Origin: RGIG5952 sp045603485
GTDB taxonomy: Bacteria > Verrucomicrobiota > Kiritimatiellia > RFP12 > JAAYLN01
Assembly: GCA_045603485.1 (NCBI GenBank)
Contig: JAZUMF010000036.1
Location: 1-28,418, forward strand
Reading direction: 5' to 3'
DNA length: 28,418 nucleotides
This document shows positions 23,668 to 28,418 of this stretch, piece after piece. The notes below the pieces were generated by a model. The model saw only the letters and a list, made by a program, of their open reading frames with translations, did not search any database and was not told the DNA's origin. Position 1 is the stretch's first letter. Each line of letters opens with the position of its first letter. Both the position numbers and the translations under genes were made by a program.

Positions 23668-23967
23668 TTAAGGCTTACGGTTGTCGCCAATCTTATCCTC
23701 ATGCTTCCGAGCCTGACGGAAAAGTTTGTCGGCAGCCTCATCAATAGCCTTGATGAAGTTATCAGCCTCCTCCGCAGAAGCCGCAAAAGGCGTTCCCGCA
23801 ACGGTTGCTTCAAACTGAGCCTTATAGAGGTGGCGTTCAGTATCCAGCACGATATGGACAGATGAAGTCCGAGGGAATTCCGCCTCAAAATCGGCAGCCT
23901 TCTTAGACGCGTATTCTTGTAGTGATACAGGAATGTCCTTATTTCTTGCAGTTACTTCAATGCTCAT
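23668..23967 (-). CDS. hpf: Ribosome hibernation-promoting factor (short type)
   Basis: The 99-residue product is a RaiA/HPF-family protein of the short class: ITARNKDI-like start, LQEYASKKAADFE, VHIVLDTERHLYKAQFEATVAG (37-58) and a basic C-terminal helix. It should bind the 30S decoding region and promote dormant 100S ribosomes. A very strong site, AAAGGAGGAGG, precedes the ATG. It lies 66 bases after lptB and before hprK. This matches the lptB-rpoN-hpf-ptsN neighbourhood of proteobacteria, except that rpoN is absent here. Confidence 0.9.
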   Translation of the reverse strand: MSIEVTARNKDIPVSLQEYASKKAADFEAEFPRTSSVHIVLDTERHLYKAQFEATVAGTPFAASAEEADNFIKAIDEAADKLFRQARKHEDKIGDNRKP

Positions 23968-24033
23968 AATTAGCCTCCTCCTTTTTGTTGTTTACCACAA
24001 TATCCGGTATCGCAACAAAGCTGCGACCCTTCC

Positions 24034-24810
24034 CTACATCTTGAAATTCTCTCCCAGATAGACCTTTCTCGCCTCAGCGTCATTTATAAGAAAATCGCTC
24101 GTACCCTCTTTAAGAACGCCGCCGTCATAAATAAGATAAGCCCTGTCGACAACCGAAAGAGTCTCCCTAACATTATGGTCGGTAATAATAATACCAAGCC
24201 CCCTGTCGCGAAGCCCCAAAATAATTTGCTGGATATCATGGACAGCCAATGGGTCAACACCGCTAAAAGGCTCATCAAGCATAAGCATAGTCGGGCGACG
24301 CACCAAAGCGCGAGCAATCTCAAGCTTACGGCGCTCACCGCCGGAAAGAGTAAAAGCCTTCTGCTTTGCGACATGCGTCAAACGCAAATCAGAAAGCAAC
24401 TCATCCAACCGCTCCTTACGCTCAATGCGAGACAAAGGAAGCGACTCCAAAATGGCCAAGACATTGTCCTCGACACTAAGCTTACGAAAAACCGAAGCCT
24501 CCTGCGCCAGATATCCCAGCCCCTTGCGAGCTCGCTTGTAGACAGGAAGGCTCGTCACATCCTCCCCCTGGAAAAACACCTGCCCGGAAAAAGGCTTAAC
24601 AAGCCCGACAATCATGTAAAAAGATGTCGTCTTACCAGCACCATTTGGGCCAAGAATACCAACCGCCTCGCCGCAACGAGCCGTGATACTCACGCCCTTG
24701 ACAACAGTGCGACCGCCATACTTCTTAACAAGCTGCCTTGCCTCGACATCTGGTGGGCCGTCCATACGGACAGTCGAAGCGCCATTCAAATTGTTACCCA
24801 AATTTCCCAT
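24034..24810 (-). CDS. lptB: LPS export ABC transporter ATPase LptB
   Basis: The 258-residue product is a single ABC ATPase: Walker A GPNGAGKT (54-61), Q-loop LAQEASVFRKLS (101-112, typical of LptB), signature LSGGERRKLEIARAL (155-169), Walker B LMLDEP (176-181) and H-loop His212 in ITDHN. With LptF and LptG, not seen here, it drives LPS extraction from the inner membrane. It has about 24 extra residues before the usual start; an internal ATG (residue 16) would give a shorter protein. It begins two bases after the lptA stop, so it is translationally coupled. Confidence 0.95.
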   Translation of the reverse strand: MGNLGNNLNGASTVRMDGPPDVEARQLVKKYGGRTVVKGVSITARCGEAVGILGPNGAGKTTSFYMIVGLVKPFSGQVFFQGEDVTSLPVYKRARKGLGYLAQEASVFRKLSVEDNVLAILESLPLSRIERKERLDELLSDLRLTHVAKQKAFTLSGGERRKLEIARALVRRPTMLMLDEPFSGVDPLAVHDIQQIILGLRDRGLGIIITDHNVRETLSVVDRAYLIYDGGVLKEGTSDFLINDAEARKVYLGENFKM

Positions 24811-24812
24811 AG

Positions 24813-25316
24813 CTATTTAGGGAGGATATTACCCGCCCCGCCCTTCTTACTGTTGACGGTATTTTCTTCAAGAATCATACGAGCAGGATAGCACTCGACA
24901 CGCTCCTCATTAAGCCAAATCGTAATCTGCGTGCCAGTCATCTGATCCTTCGCCCGTTGCACAACAACCTCCTTGCCGCTCATAACGACCTTACCGTCAG
25001 CCTTCGTGTAAACAGCCTCATCACACTTCGCGCTACGGTCGCCGTTGACAAGAATAACATTCTTAGATGCGCGAATCCACTTAACATCATTAGTTGAGTT
25101 AAGCATAACAACCAACTGCTCGCAAGTCATCGTATAATCGGGATTCTGAATCTTCACATTCTCCTCAAAAGTAATTGAAGAGAATTTGTAGTTATACTCC
25201 ATACGGCTCGCGGTAATCTCGGTATCGCCGCCAACCTTGGCCGCCTGAGCCACACTAAAAACCGAAGACAATACAAAAGCCGTCACAGCCGTCAAAATGA
25301 CAGAAAACTTTCTCAT
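24813..25316 (-). CDS. lptA: LPS transport periplasmic protein LptA
   Basis: The 167-residue product has a clear signal peptide (MRKFSVILTAVTAFVLSS, cleavage probably after AQA near residue 25). The OstA/LptA beta-jellyroll follows, with EITASRMEYNYKFSSITFEE (33-52) and DYTMTCEQLVV (59-69). It should form the periplasmic bridge that carries LPS between LptC and LptD. Its ATG overlaps the lptC stop by four bases. The length is close to that of known LptA. Confidence 0.88.
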   Translation of the reverse strand: MRKFSVILTAVTAFVLSSVFSVAQAAKVGGDTEITASRMEYNYKFSSITFEENVKIQNPDYTMTCEQLVVMLNSTNDVKWIRASKNVILVNGDRSAKCDEAVYTKADGKVVMSGKEVVVQRAKDQMTGTQITIWLNEERVECYPARMILEENTVNSKKGGAGNILPK

Positions 25317-25843
25317 CTAAAAGCACCCTCCAATTCACCCATAATCTTAGACATCTTCACACTCACACCGCCTGAAATCTTGACAATACGCGACTCAAGA
25401 TTCCATTGCATATTCGTGCCGACAACACTTATATTGCGCTCAGGCGCCCGGTGCTCAATACGAATAGGGCAATCGCAATAACCAGTCTTAATCACCCTAT
25501 CGAATTTACAATCCGAAGCCAAATAATAGCCGTTAACCTTACCCTCCTCGTCGTAATGCTCAATCATCAGCCCCTTCGCCAAAACAAAGGCAGATTCGTC
25601 TGCCGGCAAAAAAGCGTCGTCAGCATTAAAACGGGCACGGATGGAACCATCGTCATAATACGCAATAGGGAAAGACAAACCCGAAATCGGAATCCCCTCA
25701 GGCATCTCGCCCTTGGGAAATACCGATTCCCACACATTTGTCACACCTCCGACTACGGGAACAGACGGAATATTCTCCCCCGCATAAGAGACCAAGGCAA
25801 AAGACATTGCGCAAAATAAAATTTTCAGGGCAGCGTAAATAAT
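25313..25843 (-). CDS. lptC: LptC-like LPS transport protein, apparent AUU start
   Basis: This gene precedes lptA and has an LptC/OstA-like beta-rich body: KGLMIEHYDEEGKVNGYYLA, and near the C terminus IVKISGGVSVKMSKIMGE. The first ATG (25807) would give 164 residues starting MSFALVSYAG, too short for an export signal or anchor. The frame stays open upstream, and AAGGAG (25850-25855) lies six bases before an ATT codon at 25843-25841. From there it reads IYAALKILFCAMSFALVSYA, a proper signal or anchor segment, for 176 residues. AUU starts are known but rare (for example infC). If the AUU start is wrong, the gene begins at 25807. The LptC assignment depends partly on gene order. Confidence 0.72.
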   Translation of the reverse strand: MIYAALKILFCAMSFALVSYAGENIPSVPVVGGVTNVWESVFPKGEMPEGIPISGLSFPIAYYDDGSIRARFNADDAFLPADESAFVLAKGLMIEHYDEEGKVNGYYLASDCKFDRVIKTGYCDCPIRIEHRAPERNISVVGTNMQWNLESRIVKISGGVSVKMSKIMGELEGAFR

Positions 25844-25875
25844 AAAAATCTCCTTACTTCATAACCTTCATAACA

Positions 25876-25904
25876 ATAATATCAAAAAGACTTCCATGTC
25901 GCAA
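25876..25904 (-). promoter_or_regulatory. Promoter of the lpt-hpf-pts-fts operon
   Basis: On the minus strand TTGCGA (25899-25904) is followed after 17 bases by TATTAT (25876-25881), which is preceded by TGA (extended -10). The start would fall near 25869, giving a leader of about 25 bases before the AUU codon. The leader contains ATGAAGTAAGGAG, a two-codon frame that stops on the ribosome binding site. This promoter overlaps that of aspS. Confidence 0.55.
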
Positions 25905-25920
25905 ACAGAAATGATATAAT
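25892..25920 (+). promoter_or_regulatory. Promoter of aspS (extended -10)
   Basis: TGA followed by TATAAT (25912-25920) is an extended -10. The -35 position (25892-25897, TTCCAT) is weak, as is common with extended -10 promoters. Transcription would start near 25927, after the first possible ATG (25924), which supports the ATG at 25939 as the aspS start. Confidence 0.55.
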
Positions 25921-25938
25921 TATATGCAAAGGATTTTT

Positions 25939-27765
25939 ATGCACCAGTTCAGAACACATACATGTGGCGCATTGCGCGCCGAAAACGATGGCGAAATCGT
26001 CCGCTTGGGCGGATGGGTATATCACAAGCGTGACCACGGCGGCATTCTCTTCATTGACCTCCGTGATCACTATGGTCGCACACAAGTCGTCATCCATCCC
26101 TCGCGCCCCTTCTTCCAGACCTGCGCAGACATCAAGCTCGAAAGCGTAATCATCGTCACAGGCAAAGTCGTCAAACGCGAAGAAGCGATGATCAACCACG
26201 ACATCCCCACTGGCGAAATCGAGCTGGTTGCAGACGATGTCCAATTTGAATCCCCTGCAGAACAAACCCCAATCTATCTTGCCGGCGAATCTGAAGAAAT
26301 CGGCCCCGAAGACATCAGATTAAAATACCGCTATCTCGATCTTCGTCGCGAAAGCCTCCACGCCAACATCCTCTTGCGCTCCAAAGTCATCTCCTTCCTA
26401 CGCCGCAAAATGGAAGAGCTCGGCTTCAACGAATATCAAACACCAATCCTCACCTCAAGCTCACCAGAAGGCGCACGCGACTTCCTCGTTCCCTCGCGCC
26501 TCCACCCAGGTGAATTCTACGCATTGCCACAGGCGCCGCAAATCTACAAACAGCTCCTCATGGTCGCAGGCTTCGACCGCTATTTCCAGATAGCCCCCTG
26601 TTTCCGCGATGAAGATTCACGCGCCGATCGCTCACCTGGCGAGTTCTACCAGCTCGACTGCGAAATGTCCTTTGCAACACAAGACGATGTCTTCGCAGTC
26701 ATGGAAGAAGTCATTCCCGCAACCTTCAAAGCCTTCGCCCCAAAAGGCAAGAAAATCGACGGTGCGCCATTCACACGCATTCCATACCGCACCGCAATGG
26801 AAAAGTACGGTTCAGACAAGCCGGACCTCCGCAACCCGCTCTTCTGGGTCAAACTCGATGAGCTCTTCAAAGACAGCGCCTTCAAAGGCTTCTCAATGAC
26901 AATCGCCAACGGCGGAACCGTCAAAGGCCTTCGCGCACCGGGCATCGTCGGCGTACAGCCGAGAGCATGGTATGACAAAATGGAAGCCTTCGCCAAAGAA
27001 AACGGCGCTAAAGGATTAGGCTACATCCAGTGGCTCCAAGACGGCACGCTAAAAGGCCCCATCGCCAAATTCATGACAGAAGAAGAAATTGAAGCACTCA
27101 AGAAAGCCGTTGAGCTCCAGCCTGGTGATGCAGTATTCTTCGTTGCCGATGAAATCGACAAAGCCAATGACATCAGCGGAAAAGTACGCACCCATTTGGC
27201 GGAAACGCTCAATCTCATCGATAAAGACTGCTACAAATTCTGCTGGATAGTAGACTTCCCGTTCTACGAAACAGATCCCGAAACCGGGGCCGTCATCTTC
27301 TCGCACAACCCATTCTCAATGCCACAAGGCGGTATGGACGCGCTCCTCAACAAAGAGCCCCTCGACATCGTCGCCTATCAGTATGACATCGTATGCAACG
27401 GCATCGAGCTCAGCTCAGGCGCCGTCCGCAACCACAGAACCGATGTCATGCTCAAAGCCTTCGAAATCGCCGGCTACCCGCCAGAGACCGTCTACGAACG
27501 CTTCCCGGCCCTTGCAAACGCCTTCAAGTATGGCGCACCGCCGCACGCAGGCATTGCTCCAGGCATCGACCGCATGGTAATGCTCCTCACCGACTCCGAA
27601 AACATCCGCGAAGTCATCGCCTTCCCGATGAATCAGCGCGCTGAAGAGCCAATGATGGATTCACCTCGCCCAGCCTCCGAAAAGCAACTCCGCGAGCTCC
27701 ACATCAAAATCCGTGCACAAAATGTCAAGCCAGGCACAACAGATGCTCCAGCACCTCAAGCCTAA
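25939..27765 (+). CDS. aspS: Aspartate-tRNA ligase (bacterial type)
   Basis: The 608-residue product is a class IIb synthetase. The N-terminal OB fold binds the anticodon (LGGWVYHKRDHGGILFIDLRD). The catalytic core has motif 2 (FRDEDSRADRSPGEFYQLD, near 223) and motif 3 (GIAPGIDRMVML, near 540). A GAD insertion between the motifs marks the bacterial form. It charges tRNA-Asp, and possibly tRNA-Asn if no AsnRS exists; this cannot be judged here. I chose the ATG at 25939 because AAAGGA lies five bases before it, while the ATG at 25924 precedes the likely transcript start. Codons end strongly in C, unlike the CotH gene, as expected for a highly expressed gene. A terminator follows. Confidence 0.96.
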   Translation: MHQFRTHTCGALRAENDGEIVRLGGWVYHKRDHGGILFIDLRDHYGRTQVVIHPSRPFFQTCADIKLESVIIVTGKVVKREEAMINHDIPTGEIELVADDVQFESPAEQTPIYLAGESEEIGPEDIRLKYRYLDLRRESLHANILLRSKVISFLRRKMEELGFNEYQTPILTSSSPEGARDFLVPSRLHPGEFYALPQAPQIYKQLLMVAGFDRYFQIAPCFRDEDSRADRSPGEFYQLDCEMSFATQDDVFAVMEEVIPATFKAFAPKGKKIDGAPFTRIPYRTAMEKYGSDKPDLRNPLFWVKLDELFKDSAFKGFSMTIANGGTVKGLRAPGIVGVQPRAWYDKMEAFAKENGAKGLGYIQWLQDGTLKGPIAKFMTEEEIEALKKAVELQPGDAVFFVADEIDKANDISGKVRTHLAETLNLIDKDCYKFCWIVDFPFYETDPETGAVIFSHNPFSMPQGGMDALLNKEPLDIVAYQYDIVCNGIELSSGAVRNHRTDVMLKAFEIAGYPPETVYERFPALANAFKYGAPPHAGIAPGIDRMVMLLTDSENIREVIAFPMNQRAEEPMMDSPRPASEKQLRELHIKIRAQNVKPGTTDAPAPQA

Positions 27766-27783
27766 ATAAGACTGACATACACA

Positions 27784-27834
27784 AAGGGATACCCACCGCG
27801 AGACCAAGAATCTCGCGGTTTTTTTATATCCCTT
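27784..27834 (+). terminator. Intrinsic terminator of aspS
   Basis: ACCGCGAGA (27795-27803) and TCTCGCGGT (27811-27819) form a perfect 9-bp stem with a 7-base loop, followed by a run of seven T residues (27819-27825). Outer arms AAGGGATA (27784-27791) and TATCCCTT (27827-27834) add a second inverted repeat around the first, including the T-run. Confidence 0.9.
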
Positions 27835-27869
27835 CCAAACGCCTAATTTTAGGTGTCAGACTATTACAC

Positions 27870-27898
27870 TTGACATCCCGCCCATATCTTACTATACT
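27870..27898 (+). promoter_or_regulatory. Orphan promoter repeat, second intergenic copy
   Basis: TTGACA (27870-27875) is followed after 17 bases by TATACT (27893-27898). The sequence before it, GTGTCAGACTATTACAC, matches the copy at 91 except for one base. A small palindrome, CCTAA-TT-TTAGG (27842-27853), lies just upstream. Nothing codes downstream. Confidence 0.6.
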
Positions 27899-27951
27899 CA
27901 ACCCATGATTCAACTTACAACTAATAATTATTCAAATTGTAACCCATCGGC

Positions 27952-28118
27952 TTAGTGGGGTCAGACTGTTACACTTGACATTCCGCTCATATCTTGCTAT
28001 ACTAAACCAAAAATTTAACTCCATGCTAAGAATTATCCCAATCTATAATCTCATTTCATAAAACAACAGCAATTATTCTTAAACTACAAAGCTAATACAT
28101 CTCTGCTGACCCCACTAA
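27952..28118. mobile_element. Possible small non-autonomous element with 13-bp inverted ends
   Basis: TTAGTGGGGTCAG (27952-27964) and CTGACCCCACTAA (28106-28118) are perfect 13-bp inverted repeats, 141 bases apart. The element has no coding capacity and carries the third intergenic promoter repeat at its left end. I cannot see a clear target-site duplication. It may be a MITE-like or REP-type element; the identification is tentative. Confidence 0.4.
27975..28003 (+). promoter_or_regulatory. Orphan promoter repeat, third intergenic copy
   Basis: TTGACA (27975-27980) is followed after 17 bases by TATACT (27998-28003). It is preceded by GTCAGACTGTTACAC, identical to the copy at 91. The spacer (CATATCTT then GCTATACT) is close to that of the copy at 27870. 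It lies inside the inverted-repeat element at 27952-28118. Confidence 0.6.
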
Positions 28119-28418
28119 TATTGGATTTGGGATTGGATATTGGCAAAAGTGGCACATTTTTGCGACTGTAGTCGCATCGATAGCCTCAAAAAAGGTATTT
28201 GGCGAAATTTTTTATACACTTCCCCATTCGGGGCGATAGGCTCCGTTGAAGGTGATTGTATTTTGTCGGGTTCTTTGCTTAGCCTTGGAATGAAACTGGG
28301 GATTTTTGGAGGTCTCTTGCTGAATAGAGTTTTATGCCATCCCAGTTTTTACATAGTCCTATGCCTCTTGCGCCTGTTTTTCTACCGAGGCTGAAGGCAT
28401 ATTTGTGTTTTGCCACCT

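Larger units (their letters stand above)
27835..28418. other. Intergenic region with repeats, no convincing gene
   Basis: I see no well-supported gene here. The longest frame, 28140-28394 (84 residues from a TTG codon), has no ribosome binding site and no recognisable domain; it could be a remnant. The region holds two promoter repeats (27870-27898, 27975-28003), a 167-bp element bounded by 13-bp inverted repeats (27952-28118), and a short perfect palindrome TGCGACT-gt-AGTCGCA (28161-28176). TGGCAAAA (28141-28148) reappears inverted at 28408-28415, close to the window edge. Confidence 0.65.

Noticed and set aside
24175..24891. 238-residue frame antisense to lptB and lptA
   Set aside because: It is a shadow of lptB, which has every ABC ATPase motif; no ribosome binding site or known domain.
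25924..25938. Upstream ATG giving a five-residue longer AspRS
   Set aside because: It precedes the predicted transcript start and lacks a ribosome binding site, whereas the ATG at 25939 has AAAGGA five bases ahead.
28140..28394. 84-residue frame from a TTG codon near the right end
   Set aside because: It has no ribosome binding site, no domain I recognise and overlaps a palindrome; kept only as a possible remnant in the note on the region.

Overview
The window looks like a chromosomal segment of an anaerobic, Gram-negative bacterium of the PVC group, most likely Kiritimatiellota, Lentisphaerota or a relative. This is inferred, since no phylogenetic marker was compared. The support is the combination of an LPS export set (lptC, lptA, lptB), a divergent ftsQ-ftsA-ftsZ set, HPr kinase with HPr and enzyme I but no sugar-specific PTS component, an electron-bifurcating transhydrogenase (nfnAB), and exported proteins of types common in that group (DUF4838, CotH kinase with LamG, SGNH lipoprotein).

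Layout. Positions 1-559 hold no convincing gene but contain a strong orphan promoter, copies of a GGGGACAG-type repeat and a heptamer tandem repeat. Positions 560-4568 (minus) carry a two-gene unit for exported proteins: a metallophosphoesterase lipoprotein, then a DUF4838 protein. From 4793 to 13178 (plus) there is a surface and glycan block: VTC-domain protein, DUF4956 membrane protein and a large CotH-like protein, then a DEDDh exonuclease, a GT2-GtrA glycosyltransferase, rfbC, an SGNH lipoprotein and rfbD. rfbD converges on and overlaps the end of a minus-strand operon nfnA-nfnB-SDR (16264-13167). A tRNA with anticodon CAU, probably tRNA-Ile2, lies just upstream of nfnA.

From 25843 down to 16455 (minus) eleven genes run head to tail with very short gaps or overlaps: lptC, lptA, lptB, hpf, hprK, ptsH, ptsI, ftsQ, ftsA, ftsZ and dus. 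This joins LPS transport, ribosome hibernation, a regulatory phosphorelay and cell division in one transcription unit. aspS (25939-27765, plus) diverges from it through overlapping promoters and ends in a clear intrinsic terminator. The last 650 bases hold two more copies of the orphan promoter repeat and a 167-bp element bounded by perfect 13-bp inverted repeats.

The points most worth checking are: an FtsZ that lacks any aspartate in the catalytic T7-loop region, with an FtsA whose first phosphate-loop aspartate is glutamate; an apparent AUU start codon for lptC behind a perfect ribosome binding site; the VTC/DUF4956/CotH module, whose CotH protein seems to carry a second, degenerate CotH lobe; and a dispersed promoter-bearing repeat.
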